Shown: positions 50,424 to 63,188 of the stretch, piece by piece
Layout of the letters: each line of letters begins with the position of its first letter
Position numbering within the stretch: the first letter of the stretch is position 1
Origin: Glandiceps talaboti
Taxonomy: Eukaryota; Hemichordata; Enteropneusta; Spengelidae
Direction of reading: 5' to 3'
NCBI RefSeq assembly: GCF_964340395.1
Contig: NC_135563.1
Location: forward strand, 4,366,922 to 4,430,921
DNA length: 64,000 bases
Position numbers and translations under genes: made by a program
The notes under the pieces: model-generated
Told to the model about the DNA's origin: nothing
Databases searched by the model: none
The model's input: only the letters and a program-made list of their open reading frames with translations

Positions 50424-50530
50424 TCAAAAGAATAAGGATGTTATAAGTCGTTACGCTGGAAGCGATCATCAGACGGTCACTTCAAGCGTGAAACTCTGAG
50501 TAACGACTTATTACACCCTTATTCTTTTGA
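50424..50530. mobile_element. 107-bp hairpin MITE with CTGATGA and GAAAC blocks
   Basis: The arms TCAAAAGAATAAGG(A/G)TGT and TAAGTCGTTAC are inverted at the two ends. The interior carries GCGTGAAACTCTGAGT on the plus strand and TCTGATGATCGC on the minus strand. These are the same motifs as the hammerhead at 16157, but with the two halves on opposite strands, so no intact ribozyme can fold. It may be a rearranged Penelope terminal segment. Confidence 0.65.
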
Positions 50531-51184
50531 ATTGGTAAGTCTATAATGCTCTGTTACTAATAGTGTATCGAGCACTGTTCTCTTCAGCGAGACACTTCAA
50601 TGTGAATATATATATATATATATATAAACACACACACATATTAGCATGATTAAATGCGCAATATGAAAACATAATAGCGATTACGTCATAATATAATTGT
50701 GCAAAGTTGCTGAACTTAATACTTTGAACAATGCATATACAGTGTAAATTGGGTAGCTACGGGGGCAGCTACCTCAGACACTGACTCCTGTCAAAAACTG
50801 TCGGAAGAGTCTTCTACTGTTTTCCTTTCACGCATTTTCTTCTGTTATAACGATAAGATCAGAGACAATTTGTCTCTCTTTTGGGCCAGTATCTTTTACT
50901 GTAAAAATCCTCCACCCCATCCCAGATATTACTACAAAAGTAAGTGGTTGATCCCTTTCAGTAACTTGAAAATATTTACCAAATGGGGTGCAATGTATTT
51001 GAAATTTGTGTATGAGGTGAGGGGATAAATTGAAAACAGAGGGATCTTTAATACGTGTAAAAGGTTGTTGTGTGTGTGTGGGTGAGTGAAATCCGTATCG
51101 TATCCGTGATGACAAAAAAACCCCGACTTGGAGTAGGAATGAATGCATAGGGTTGTATAGTATTTCTTTAAAGTTTGTTTTTAA

Positions 51185-51350
51185 ATTTTTCCTTGTCTTT
51201 GGGCTAAGCTAAATACAACAACGTTTTGACTCAGTAATTTCTTACCTGTGATAAAATACTACTACTAGCATAGAGATCGATGCATTTGTAGCAGCAGGAT
51301 TCGTATGATATTTTCCCTAAGGAAACGCAAAACGGCAATCTAAGAAATAA
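51185..51350. repeat. Dispersed repeat shared with 56262-56420
   Basis: Both segments share TTTTCCTTGTCT, AATACAA and GTTTTGACT. They also share ATTTGTAGCAGCA(G/C)GATTCGTA and AACGGTAATCTAAG/AACGGCAATCTAAG in the same order. The family is non-coding and diverged. Confidence 0.65.
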
Positions 51351-52829
51351 TATGTGCCACACGGTACTTGGCACACAGTCTCCGCTCCGCCCATCACCCT
51401 GTCTGTGGTACATACCGATATCGCCATTTCCAGATTTGGGATATCAAGTTTTTTTTTCAGTGCTAAGTTGTATAACATCCGACGGGAAAGCGTGTAAACC
51501 GATAACATGAACATAGCCATTATATAATTAGGACGTGACGGAAAACAGAAAAGGAATGACCACGTGACCTAGGAATGACCCCATGGTATAACCTTTGGTT
51601 GGATGCCATGTACACCAATCGTAATCTACTCTCGCGTGGAGCCTCGCATGTCAAATAAAGTCACAATATTCAATAAATAATATTGACAAGTACATGTATT
51701 CTAGACATATTTACTGGTTGACTCGGCACAATTTTAAACCAACGTTATCTATAAAGTCTAATCATGGCATGCAATTTTGAGTGAACACTAATGTTTTCTG
51801 TCATTTTTTGCCAGTGAATGTTTTCAAATTGTATGATCATCTGGCTGTCTTAGTTTCTTACCATATATTTAACGGTTATATACTTTTGTGACCACTTTGC
51901 TTTCTACGTGTGTTATCGTTATGTGTCAACCTATCACATCTGAGGGTGTGTGATTTGAAGGTGGCAGTTCTACCACTAGTCTTGTTGTATTTCCATGTCA
52001 ATTTCCATGTCAGTTTCTGTTTCTCAGTGTACTGGGTGAATTCAGGAAATGAAATGCAATAATGTTTGGATAGATTCCAGTGGTTGTTTCAGTTTAGTTC
52101 ATGTTTCTATCTCACAATATCTTTAATTGACACGCTTTCCCTAGCAAACACACGTTTATAATGTATGTTATGGTCTATTAAAATAAGGAAATACTACATC
52201 CAATGTTCATTTCATATATCCACAATTTAAATTTAAAATGAATAAAAAAGTTTATTTTATTTCCCGATACATTTTAGTATTTGTTTATTTTTATAGTATA
52301 ATAATAAAATACTAAAATTTATCGGAGATATAAACTAAACTTTTAAAAATATTAACATTCCTATTTCCACTACTATGACTAATTGGAATATACATGTATC
52401 ATTTTTAGGGGTGCAATAATGTTTTAACAACCGTGACGTCACGGTGACACAGATATCTTAATAACGATATACTTGATAAATTTCAAAAATAAAATTTGAT
52501 GAGATGGAAATAAAGCTTGTATTTCAGATGTGTCAACGAGAGCATATTATTTTGTACTGTTGGAGTCTCGTAGAGGCAAGTTTGAGCGATACTCTCTTTA
52601 GCACTGCCACTATTGTTCTTGGCTAATAAGGTAGTCTGGCTAAACCACGTTGTTTATAGTGGAGGTGTAAATGGTAACGATACTGTATAGAAACTAGACT
52701 ATGACTAAGGCAACAATAAGGATTTTCGACAGAATAATTACCCTTTATTTTGAGTATTTACCGTCAATACTTTCTACGAATATATGTCAATATTTTTGTT
52801 AATAATAACCCTAGGCCTATTATCGGGTC

Positions 52830-53021
52830 CTGAACGCAGGCCCAACGAGTGAAATGACTCACTCTCTCCACTGACAGCTGACTGCACTGAGCATAGAAGA
52901 GTGTCGTTCAGTTTGACTCTACCGTACAACGCAGGTTTTCCCCGGGTATTCCGGTTTCCTCCTGCACTAACACTGAACCAAAGGAGCCTATAAATGGGAC
53001 TAGCTCTCGTTGGTCATCCGA

Positions 53022-53088
<67 letters not shown>

Positions 53089-53092
53089 ATTG
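52830..53092 (+). mobile_element. SINE or LINE 3' tail with (AAAT)n end
   Basis: The segment contains CCCCGGGTATTCCGGTTTCC and TCCTGCACTAACACTG, a motif widespread in invertebrate short retroelement tails. It ends in an (AAAT)n run at 53025-53092. There is no coding frame. Confidence 0.65.
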
Positions 53093-53604
53093 CTTTTAGT
53101 AGCTAGTATATAGGGACAGCATTGTTTGTTTGGTTGTGTGTTGTTGTTTCTTTCTCGTCTGTGTTGTAGTTCTTTTTCATTTATTTCTGAAATAAAAAAA
53201 ATAATTAAAAAAATATATCAGCGATGACGTATCACACATTCCATTCCATTATATTGGCCTAAAGAAACAGCGGTACTCGCCGGGGGTACTCGTAGTACAA
53301 GGTGCAATTTACTTGGATCTATCTGTGTCAAAGCTGTATCGTTATTTCGCCCACACTGTGTAGTCATACGTCCTGGTGCTGAGCCTAATCCCAGACCCAC
53401 ATTTAGACAGAGTTGCACTTTTCAAACCTCAATAACGTCTGCTAGAGTCTAAGACAAAGGGTTGAAGTCATTGCACCGTGCCCGTGACCCATGACCCCAT
53501 TTTAGGCCAACACTCAAATAAAGTACATCATGTATATATTGAATGGTTGTTTGTCCCTGTGACGTCACTTCCATTAAGTGACCGCCTGCAAAAAAATCTT
53601 ATAA

Positions 53605-53740
53605 ATTTTGTTACATTATTTGGCTCGAGAAAGTGTCTAACATTGCTAAAATATAATGTAACAATGTTGGCAGGATTTTTGTCTTGGCAGACAATGATGT
53701 AAGTCAGATGATAAAATGTAACAATCTTGGCGCTGAATCT
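53605..53740. repeat. Copies of the GATAAAATGTAACAAT repeat
   Basis: TTGTTACATTATTTGGC, ATAATGTAACAATGTTGGCA and GATAAAATGTAACAATCTTG occur within 130 bases. The first is inverted relative to the others. This is the same family as the fold-back cluster at 8480-9085. Confidence 0.6.
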
Positions 53741-53753
53741 TAATATTAACCTA

Positions 53754-53809
53754 TTATATTTTATTTTCTGCCATGACTAGTAGTAGTCATGGCAGAAAAT
53801 AAAATATAA
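53754..53809. repeat. 56-bp perfect palindrome, 26-bp arms, 4-base loop
   Basis: The left arm TTATATTTTATTTTCTGCCA plus TGACTA is exactly complementary to the right arm, separated by GTAG. It adjoins the repeat cluster above. Confidence 0.9.
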
Positions 53810-56800
53810 CAGTGGTCGCCATGTGGCAAATGTAGCATTCGTCATCATACACGAAACGTTACATTGTCTTTGCACCAACCCATTCTGACATAGTCCAGTT
53901 CCAGTGCTATCCTTCAGGATAGAATCTCTTGTTCAGCCGAGTCGATAACATGTTGGCATGGAGACTAGACTAGTTCTGACGGAATGTATGGTAACATGAT
54001 AAAGTAATAAAATTAGACCGTCACAATTCCATTTCACCTTTAACAGTGCATGTATTCAATCAAGTTGACGTTACTGCATTATATATGAAATGGTTTCAGT
54101 TGTATTGAGTGACAGTGATATCAGGGTGATAACCCTAAACTATCAACGACATCAATATTAATATTCCATCAATTTCTTGATCAATTCGATGGCGTCGTAA
54201 TATTATACTACGACCTTCGTATAGATAAATCGTTTATGAAGAGAGATTACGATTCTGATGTTTTATATGAATATACCCGGGTGAATATGACTGCTGATCG
54301 CTCCGTATAATGTATAATAGTAATGAATGAATGAAGCGTACATGGAAGTTGTCCAACCGTGGCGTGCGCTTGCCTGGTGTTTTTGTCTCCAAGCAATACT
54401 ATATACGTACATACACTACGAAATTTCATTGACTGAGCGAGCATTACGAGGATGTACAATCTTAATAGAAACTAAAAAACACACTAAAATATCAAAATAA
54501 TTCATTACGTGATGCAATACACATATGTTCGACCTTACCTATGAGTAAGAATTGATGGTTAAAATCAAAAGGTACTGACGTCATGCATACAGCTTCCTCG
54601 ATTGATTATCACACGTGGTCTATCGGATTACATCCGTCGGAAGAAAGTCGGCATGACTCGGCTCTCCTGGCTCTCCACTTACTCACTAGTACATAGGGAT
54701 TCCCCCAGTCCACTGCGTTATTTTTAGATCACAGCCTGCATCGCTTAACGACTTATGACGGCGCGGAGCCAACACGTGATTCTCATACCAATCAATAAAG
54801 AATTTTATATCAATAAACACATGTTTGGCAAACACGGTATCAGAGTTTACGCTATCTGTGTGGTATGCCGTGCTGTGTTTGAACAGACAGGTCTGACGTA
54901 CTTGTGACTGAGGACATACCTCAAAGACGACACGGATACACTTTTCACTAGTTTTTAATATTGTACGAACAAACTATTGAATCCATGTACGTACATGTAA
55001 TTAATTAAAAACATCGTAGCTTTTTTAGGGGAAACTGTACTTTCCGGCAAAATTTATTTGATGATATATACTCGCACAGGACAAGTTTAAATACAGTCGT
55101 GATGGTCACACACCAAACTTTATAATGTACTAAGATTGAATAAGAGATGACCCATTAAAAACAAAACAAAACGACACAGTGCAAGCCAGATCAGGACATG
55201 TACATGTAATTGGCCAAGCCAAGCCTGTGGGGTTTTCCTGAAGAAACCATTCTAAATTTGTATACATGTATGTTTTTTTAACTGAAGGACGATGAATTTG
55301 CTGTTTCCTCGTCAACGTTTGTAAACAATTTAGAAGAATGTTGTCGTGGTATCTAAAACACATATCACACGTGCAACTATTTGGTATTAACTCGTTTGGC
55401 AAATACACCGTATCTAGAGTGATATTTATAATTATTTGTATAACGAACATTCACTGAATATAGGGTTGATTCGCAGCAAAAGAAAATATTGATACACTTT
55501 TTTTTTTACATGACTTTAAATTTCCACCACTGATTGCATTAGGGAATGCTCGAGTCAATGTGTAATACACCGTTTTATACACGCACGGACATGGTCTATA
55601 TATAACTCTAAAATTGTCACTTTTAATTCCCAACGGCAACTTGAAACTCTCTGGTATAGAAAGAAATGTGCAAAGACGATTATTCGGCTCATCACGGTAC
55701 AACGCCGAAGTAGTTGTACCACATACAAAACACTCTGATGATAACCGAGTATCGGAGTTTTGCTGTTTTCAATTTACAATTACATTTGAGACAATTTTCA
55801 TTCCTGAGGCACACACACGTCTTGTTACCGCCCCTCGCCCACCCACTGCATCGTCGAACCCAATAAGTGTTGCATAATGTTCAAAGGGACATTCCTCACC
55901 TTTGTTGATCGGAACAATGGGCCATTATCTTTCACCATTATTATTTTTTTTTTTAAAGCGCACTACCCTACGCGTACGTCTCAGAGCTCTTTTACACGAC
56001 AAAAAGACTAAAATACTAAAAGCACCCTATACTACAAAGCAGAGAGATTATATTTAAAAGATTGTACACGCCGTAATGATTTTTAAAAACTTAAGGTAGA
56101 TTTTCAGGGTGCGTTTAAAAGATTCATTAGAACAATTAGGAGTGAAAAAGGTATAGTCCATTCCAGAGGCCTTCAATGGAAAAAGCACTGAAAAGTAATT
56201 AATCTGTGCGCGTGAACGAAGGGTGTGGCCATAGGAGGGGCGTGTAGTGTTTCCTAGATTGTTGTTTTCCTTGTCTACGGGCCAAATACAAACAGTGTTT
56301 TGACTACCTGTGAGGAAATGATAAATGTGTTTTATCTACTAGTATAGAAATTAATACATTTGTAGCAGCACGATTCGTAATATATTTTTCTTAGGAAAAC
56401 GGTAATCTAAGCAATATATATGTAATACATGCCCCTGTGTGTGCGCGCCTGGAAACTCAAATTCGACACAAACTGAAATGATTTCTCAAATCTTCGATTG
56501 ATCCAGTCTGGATGCCAACGTCGTCCCTAAATTGTAACGGTACGTATACCGTACAGGGACTAGACTGATTACCTACTTACTGTCGACAGTCTCATTTGAT
56601 AAATGCTTTATTAAGTCTGGTTGTCTGAGATGGTCAATTAATAAATAATGGGACATGTTGTTTTTAAAGTTTTATCATTTTGTTTTCCACCGTGTACGTG
56701 TCACTAATATTATCCAGACGATCGCGAACAGATCGTGGAACGGATCAGACGTACGTTTTACGTGTTAAAAGAGAACCCTTTCTACCTCCATGTATGAATA

Positions 56801-57108
56801 AACCTTAGCCCAGAAACTTGGCTATCAGACTCGACATACTGGCAATGAATGTTCTGGCGAACGACATTTAAGCCGTATAACTTGGGCTATTAAAATAAAC
56901 ATGGGATAAATGACACACTTTTTAATAATACATGTATCTACAACGTCGTAATTACACTACTGTCCAACACCCAGGCCCTTTACTACTGCAAAAATTTGTT
57001 CACTGAATAATTGATGGAGTTATTTCACGAATGACGCAGTTATTTCGTCATATTAATTCAGAATGTCAATTCGTAATATTTTATAGTATTCATGTGAATA
57101 TGAATTCG
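53810..57108. other. Intergenic with dispersed repeats, no gene supported
   Basis: There are AGTCTAG-type MITE ends near 53960 and 56560, the repeat at 56262-56420, and GACTGTCGACAGTC-like sequence at 56579. Overlapping open frames at 55130-55877 on both strands lack start context and in-phase splice sites. Confidence 0.45.
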
Positions 57109-57184
57109 AAGTGTCAGCCCACCGCCATGAAGTGAAGGGGTGAAGGGTAAAGGGTAACACCCCGATGGCGGTGGGCTGACACTT
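57109..57184. repeat. Hairpin: 20-bp inverted repeat
   Basis: AAGTGTCAGCCCACCGCCAT (57109-57128) is perfectly inverted at 57165-57184, with a 36-base G-rich spacer. Probably a MITE fragment. Confidence 0.85.
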
Positions 57185-57480
57185 CACGTTACAAGATCCA
57201 CTCATATACAAATCTGAATACCAGTGTGTGAACTTAAGGGAAAATGACTACTGGTCATAAGGACCGACAGGTAGCAAATGTTGCTGGTCCTTAAGGAAAA
57301 CTGCTGGTCCATACTCAATGCAGTTCACGTTCACGACCTGTATCTACACAACCCCCCCTCCCCCCATTTACAGATTAAATGATTTTGAACTTTAATATGA
57401 TACAACATATCTTTAGATATAAAAGTAAAAGAGAGTACAACGAATTGTTCACTATCCACTATTATTTCATAAAATTTCCA

Positions 57481-57550
57481 CTCACAGAGTCAAAAAATAA
57501 CTTGGAAGTAAATTTTGGATTCACAAGCAAGTACTTTTTGACTCTGTGAG
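57481..57550. repeat. 70-bp hairpin with CTCACAGAGTCAAAAA arms
   Basis: CTCACAGAGTCAAAAAATAA CTT at 57481 pairs with AAGTACTTTTTGACTCTGTGAG ending at 57550 (one or two mismatches). Likely a small hairpin MITE. Confidence 0.8.
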
Positions 57551-58419
57551 TAGAGGTTTTCATTTGTAACCATGAACCCAGAGACTATGGATATTCATTC
57601 TCACATAATCTGTTCCTATATACTATAGTGGTCTGAGACTGAATGTATTCATTCCACCATAGAAATACATATCCATAGATTGTAGATAATATAGAGATCA
57701 CAGTCCTCTCCTTCCTCTCTGTACGATTCATTAAATTCTGAATAACATAATCCAAAGTCAGATTCATCGTATGTGGCAACAGCTGATGTAGCTTTCCAAC
57801 TCTTAGTGAACGTAGACCCAAAAATTCATCATAGCAGAAGGTTTTGTCGCATAATTATCCCTCTTGAAAACTGTGTATTTGCTTTATTTCAATTTCCATC
57901 CACACAATGACACGAAGCGGTTTCGTCTTCCTTCAGTCTTTACAAATATGTAAAGCCCTACCCGTATACCCTACCGTGGTGTATTGATCGAGTATCGTCA
58001 CTGGTTGTTTGTGTAAGAAATCTGACCATGATGAAGAGAACTATCATGGCTAAACATGTCTTACAGTGCAGTGCGATTTTTTTGGACGTGGGAACGTGAT
58101 GTGGTAACTGTACTGTAATGTGTCATCCACTATGAACCCGTGTTTGGCATGATGCAGTAATTTTCCAGATACAACAATGGCAACAAAAATGCAACATTTC
58201 TAAGTTTTTACGTTGATTACAACATGACAGGACGTACATCATCATATTCATCAAATTGAAAGCAATCAGACTACGCATTTTTTTTTACTGTTTTTACAAA
58301 AAAAAAATAACGTACTGAAGATATTTTACGAAGTGTACCTGCCTTCTTTATTAGTTAAACAGAATGCCTCTTGCAAGGAAAAACCTTTTTAAAAAATCGT
58401 TCGTTCCAACAGCTGTCTA

Positions 58420-58572
58420 TTTTAAACTCACTGTAAAGTCATTTTAAACTCACTGTATGTATATGTATATATTGTACTTGTGTAAATTGTTTGTAAATTG
58501 TGTTTTGAGCCGAAAGACAAATTTCCGCATTCATATACGGATAATAAAGTTATTGAATTGAATTGAATTGAA
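58420..58572 (+). mobile_element. LINE 3' UTR tail with (ATTGA)n end
   Basis: The stretch TTTTGAGCCGAAAGACAAAT, TTCCGCATTCATATACGG and ATAATAAAGTTATTGAATTG ends in ATTGA repeats. This is a typical 3' tail of a non-LTR element. No coding sequence is attached. Confidence 0.6.
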
Positions 58573-59526
58573 AACGTCATTTTCAGAGTAGTTTATATAT
58601 ATGTTTTCCGTCAGTTTGTTTTGATCATGGCCGCACACATGGGGGAATCCGGTAAATTGAGCGGGAAACCCGCTAACATTTACCGGCTTTAATCCAGCCT
58701 TTAAGAAACAGTGTCTGTTTCGTTTTCTTCTCCGAAAGCTCATTAAATATCGCCACATACTTTATAAATACAACGTGGAACTGTCTCAAGCACGTTAAAA
58801 GTTTCATACACTTCGAACAGTAAACTTTACAACAATGATAAAATGATTACGATGTCATGGCGGAAAAAGACGCATGCGCTGAAATCGTAAAATGAATCTG
58901 AATGTCTAAGACGTTCTGATTAGACAAGACAAAAATAATTAGAGAAATTCAGCCAACCATGTGTTTGCTAACATAATTTCATAAAGCAAATGCTGTATGC
59001 TACGTCATACATGTTATGTATATGTAGACATGATATCAACATTGACAACAACACGGAGCGAGCTAGCTCTGTGTTGCTTGACTTGAACGAGATGTCGAGA
59101 GTAAAATAGGTAACACAAGATCAGATTCATGTAGGTGAAATTGGATATATCTTTGAATAAATGTTATTATTTACTCCAAATTTCAGTCGGTCATAAGGAC
59201 CGATACGTTGTTGTAATTTTGAAAAACCGTCGGTCCGAACGGAAATCTGTTGGTCTCGGGCCGAAGGACCGGCGTTAATTTCGCACGCTGCTGAATACCT
59301 GTGTTGATGGAGTTTATTTCTAATTGAATATTGATCTAGCCCTAGCTCTAGAGTCGTTAAAAAGACTGGACAATTTTCAAGAGAATGCAAGTCGATATAC
59401 TTACATATAGATCTTCTCATGAGTAATTTCAATATACTTAACTTGGGTTTTGCGATTGCCTTTCGAATCGCACCTCAGTTTGAAGTCTGGTCACGAACCA
59501 CCGAACAAGAATTCAGTTCACAAATT

Positions 59527-59700
59527 AGTGGTAACTATATGTAGCATGTAAATTAGGTGTAACTACATATAGTATGTACAATTAGGTGTAACTGTTTGTA
59601 GTATGTAAAATTAGGTGTAACTACATGTAACATGTAAATTAGGTGTAACTACACGTGGTATGTAAAATTAGGTGTAACTACACGTAGTACAACTTTCGAC
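59527..59700. repeat. 30-bp minisatellite, about 6 copies
   Basis: Units such as AATTAGGTGTAACTACATGT plus AGTATGTAA repeat about six times. A further partial unit lies near 60070-60105. Confidence 0.9.
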
Positions 59701-60112
59701 ATCAGACTGTAGACGAACAGAATCTGTTACAAACAGGTAAAGTAAATAACTGAATTGGATTTATAACACTTGGCACAGTATGATGGAAGTACAAAGACTT
59801 CTATAGCATTCCATTATTTGATAAGAACAGTTGTATGGCCTCTTTACATAATAGTTCATGTTCCGAGACAAACAAATTTCCAGTTCCCCTGGCATTTCAT
59901 GTACACATAAAGAGGCCATAAAACAGTTCTTATCAAACTATAGTGTGCAACACAAGTCTCTGCCTTCCAATATGCTGAACCCTGTATTATTAATCCACTT
60001 CAGTTGTTTACTTTCCCTGCTTGTAACAGGATCTGTTCGTCCACGGTCTGATGTCAGTAGTTGTATGTAAAACCAGGTGTAACTACACTTAGTATGTAAA
60101 ATTATATCGTAT

Positions 60113-60190
60113 GGCATGGCATGGTATGGCATGGTATGGTATTGTATGGTATGGTATAGTAATAGACTAGTGTAGTGTAGTGCAGTGTAG
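60113..60190. repeat. (ATGGT/ATGGC)n pentanucleotide and (GTAGT)n tract
   Basis: Pentamer repeats ATGGC, ATGGT and ATAGT are followed by AGTGT/AGTAT-type repeats. Confidence 0.9.
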
Positions 60191-60272
60191 TATATTTTAT
60201 TTGATATGAAATAATGTAAAAAATACATTATCTAGAGTAAAAAAACAACAACAGAAACAACGAAAACAAAAC

Positions 60273-60275
<3 letters not shown>

Positions 60276-60366
<91 letters not shown>
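60276..60366. repeat. (TA)n microsatellite
   Basis: About 45 TA units. Confidence 0.98.
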
Positions 60367-60368
<2 letters not shown>

Positions 60369-61320
60369 CTGAACTACAGCATTGAATACAAAGATAATAA
60401 TGAATTAGAAAATTTTCCAAAGTTCTATTAGTGATAAAAATCATCATTTGAACTCATTCTTTTGAAATATTCTTTTCGAGATAATTTTGAAAAAAAACTT
60501 TGATCATAAATTTTGATTGTTCTTAAAATTGGGTTCTAGCTTTAAATTACAGATGTATTGCTGTAAGCCATTATAGCATGGATTTCATCACCAATCGCTT
60601 TAGTATTACATAACTGACACATTCTTTAATCGGGGGGAATTCCTTGGGAGCGTACTAGTCTTTGGAATGGTAAATTATTTGCTGAGATCCTGTGCTTAGT
60701 TGTGATGACTTTGTGGCAAATATCACTACTTACTTTTTCTAAATATGGTTCAAATTCATATAATTCCATCACATCAAGTACCTCATATACGTTTTATATT
60801 CTGTATATGCCATTTATTGAGACGTCTTACAGTACAGCTTAGTCAGCTATGTAAGTTAAACCTCAGTTTTTATTGACACAGGGTGAAATTGTTGAATTGT
60901 TTTACATGGAATAAATCAAACATGCACGTATATTTCAACCCAGTCGTCCTGCTTTGCTACGGTACATCGGGAGCAAATCAGCATGTAGACAATGTCAGGG
61001 AATCGACGGCCCCGATCATCCGTCTGCAAGCAGTACCATGTTTAGCGCTAGCGACGTATCCACGTACTACCCACAACAAAAGACAACGCAAACTCTGACG
61101 ACCTACATACATGCATTATTAAAGTTAACGTTACACACTTTAAATTTTCTCATCACTCTCGTTAACACGCGTTCACTCTCCCACTTGCAGTGATATCTAT
61201 ATCTGGCGGACGTAGCTTTTTATACGGTTCTAAATATACCGAAATGAGGTAGCTCTGCTTTTGTCATTTTTAACGTGGTCGATGGATCCGCCGGACAAAC
61301 GCGACGCCCACGAAATGGAC
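60367..61320. other. Upstream flank of the cytokine-like gene, no gene seen
   Basis: No supported exon is present. Open frames of 70 to 98 codons overlap one another and have no splice context. The last 300 bases become richer in CpG toward the cytokine-like gene. Confidence 0.45.
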
Positions 61321-61324
61321 ACAG

Positions 61325-61332
61325 TGACGTCA
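61325..61332. promoter_or_regulatory. CRE-like octamer upstream of the cytokine-like gene
   Basis: TGACGTCA lies about 240 bases upstream of the TATA-like box of the cytokine-like gene, within a CpG-containing stretch. It is a consensus CREB/ATF site. Function is inferred only from motif and position. Confidence 0.35.
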
Positions 61333-61565
61333 ATCGGCGGAACACTACACTATGTCACTAATAATAAACCCAGAGCACAAAGGCAAAGGGTCACCATATA
61401 TGGAAAGCTAGTATGCAAATTAATCCTTCCGAGAGCCATGGTTCTAAGAACTTTAAGGATTGAGGGTGTCGTGTGTTTTTTTTCGGCGGCTATTTTCGTT
61501 TGGAGTGGGGAATCCCTCTGCCCTGCCTTAACAAGTTTACATAGTGACCGGAAGTAGAGATGCGC

Positions 61566-61572
61566 ATAAAAA
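61566..61572 (+). promoter_or_regulatory. TATA-like box of the cytokine-like gene
   Basis: ATAAAAA within GCGCATAAAAAGCG lies 125 bases before the start codon. That leaves a 5' UTR of about 90 bases. An ETS-type core, CCGGAAGT, sits just upstream at 61549-61556. Confidence 0.45.
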
Positions 61573-61690
61573 GCGACGGAAAACTATCGAGGGGCAGAAA
61601 GTGATCGTAGAGCAACAAGTGAACAAGAAGTAAAACTTCGATTCAAATTTACTACCAACTACAAGAATCATATCACAAGCAACTGAAATA

Positions 61691-61739
61691 ATGGCAATCT
61701 CAAGAAGACCTTCTCACTTTTCAATGGCATACGAAACGG
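61691..61739 (+). CDS. IL-6/CNTF-like helical cytokine, exon 1
   Basis: The gene encodes a predicted secreted long-chain class I helical cytokine, a ligand class that in vertebrates signals through gp130-type receptors and JAK/STAT. Exon 1 starts at ATG 61691 (context AATAATGG) and encodes MAISRRPSHFSMAYET. The donor ACGG|GTAAGC leaves phase 1. A short first exon ending in phase 1 inside the signal peptide is the rule for IL-6, G-CSF, growth hormone and related genes. A second ATG at 61724 could also serve as start. Confidence 0.75.
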
Positions 61740-61857
61740 GTAAGCATGAATTTAGTGCAGTTTCTCAAATTTAGAAAAAAAAATTTCGAACTATATCAGA
61801 CAGAATTACACTTTTTTGGACACGATTATAATAATTTTCTGTATTTTTCCCCAACAG

Positions 61858-62015
61858 CAATTGTACTGTTTGCAGTTTTAGTAGCATTTACTCAGGGAGC
61901 ACCTGTCTCAACACAATCACCACAAGATACTCAGGCGATCAAAGACGAATACCAACTATTATTCAAAGCGACGGCAAGTTTGCAATCCATCCACAAAGAC
62001 ATATACGATAACTTT
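61858..62015 (+). CDS. IL-6/CNTF-like helical cytokine, exon 2 (signal core and helix A)
   Basis: The acceptor CCCCAACAG and the split codon G|CA join correctly to exon 1. The exon encodes AIVLFAVLVAFTQG, the hydrophobic signal core, with probable cleavage before AP (residue 31). A linker and an amphipathic helix follow: IKDEYQLLFKATASLQSIHK and DIYDNF (residues about 44-69), taken as helix A. It is 158 bases long and ends TTT|GTAAGT in phase 0. In IL-6 and G-CSF genes exon 2 likewise carries the signal end and helix A. No cysteine is present. Confidence 0.8.
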
Positions 62016-62972
62016 GTAAGTATTGTTATCAGTTATTTTTTGTAAACCGTACATAGCTAGCCATGTACACTGAATGATTCGTCGCTATTTCCGCTTATGT
62101 AACCGCCGTGACTAGCTTGGTTACATCTTGGACTGCGTGTAATTGTATAATTACTCCAAGGTAATTACTCCAAGGTTACATACAGCGGAAACTGAGAACA
62201 GCAGATCTTTCAGTCAGTCGAGTCATACATGAATTAAAAAAAATATTGGATAAACCGATTTTAAAATTGGGTAACGCATTAAACAACCCTCTTATTAAGT
62301 AATGACGGTCATTGACTCCATGCCTGGTTTAACGCAGATCATTCCCTGCGTACACCATAGGTGATACTTTCATTCGTAGCCATATCAACGATAGTTGTTG
62401 AATGCGTTTTTTGTGTGATTCTCCTGCAATCAAGGATAGTTTAGCCTACAGTTGATACATTTAGACATATCAAATTAATCAAAACAAATGACAAATAATT
62501 TCTCAAGCAAAGAAAATATCTGCAGGAAATACAATATAAATTTGTCACCATGACAACAGTGTACACTGGGCAAGTTTCACAAGGGCTACGTCATCATTGT
62601 ATATTGTAAACCATGTCACGACTTAGCAGTACCTCTGACCTCAGCGGACCGCTATGGTCTGAGCTCAGGACCCGTTCTAGTGGTCGGAGGCAGTACATGT
62701 GGCTTTGTTGGCCGTTGGTGGGGAGGTAGATTATGACACATAAGTTAAGATATAGCTTTATTACAATGATAGCATATAACGCAGCAGCGCCACTTCCGGT
62801 TTACTTATATGACGTGTGTGCGGTCATGACAGAGTTGGCTTGCGTTCCATACCTATTCGTCATCGTACCACCAATGTCAAGTACAAAAGTCATTACGTCA
62901 TGTACTAAACTGTTACTGTTGGGGAAACCCCATTTTATCTTGACTGATTTCTTCCTCGTTGTGTTCCTTCAG

Positions 62973-63077
62973 AAACAAGTTCGCTTGAACGATGTCGATA
63001 TCAGCGACGACTTGGCCAATTTCAACATTGAAGGTCTCCCCGTACCACAGTCTAGTTATCTTGTGCGCACCACAGAG
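62973..63077 (+). CDS. IL-6/CNTF-like helical cytokine, exon 3 (A-B loop)
   Basis: This 105-base exon is in phase 0-0, with acceptor TTCCTTCAG and donor GAG|GTAAGA. It encodes KQVRLNDVDISDDLANFNIE then GLPVPQSSYLVRTTE. The segment FNIEGLPVPQSS...TE corresponds in position and character to the A-B loop of CNTF (a GVPV-type turn followed by a TE-containing start of helix B). Its size is close to the exon 3 of IL-6 and G-CSF (about 110 bases). Confidence 0.8.
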
Positions 63078-63112
63078 GTAAGACATTTTACACGTATTGA
63101 GCAAAGTCATGT

Positions 63113-63116
<4 letters not shown>

Positions 63117-63188
<72 letters not shown>

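Noticed and set aside
50828-51148. 106-codon minus-strand frame
   Set aside because: Some protein-like composition, but no start context, no splice sites in phase and repeat-derived flanks; not supported as a gene.
61261-61557. 98-codon plus-strand frame before the cytokine-like gene
   Set aside because: It overlaps the promoter region, has no splice site in phase and no family pattern; judged chance.
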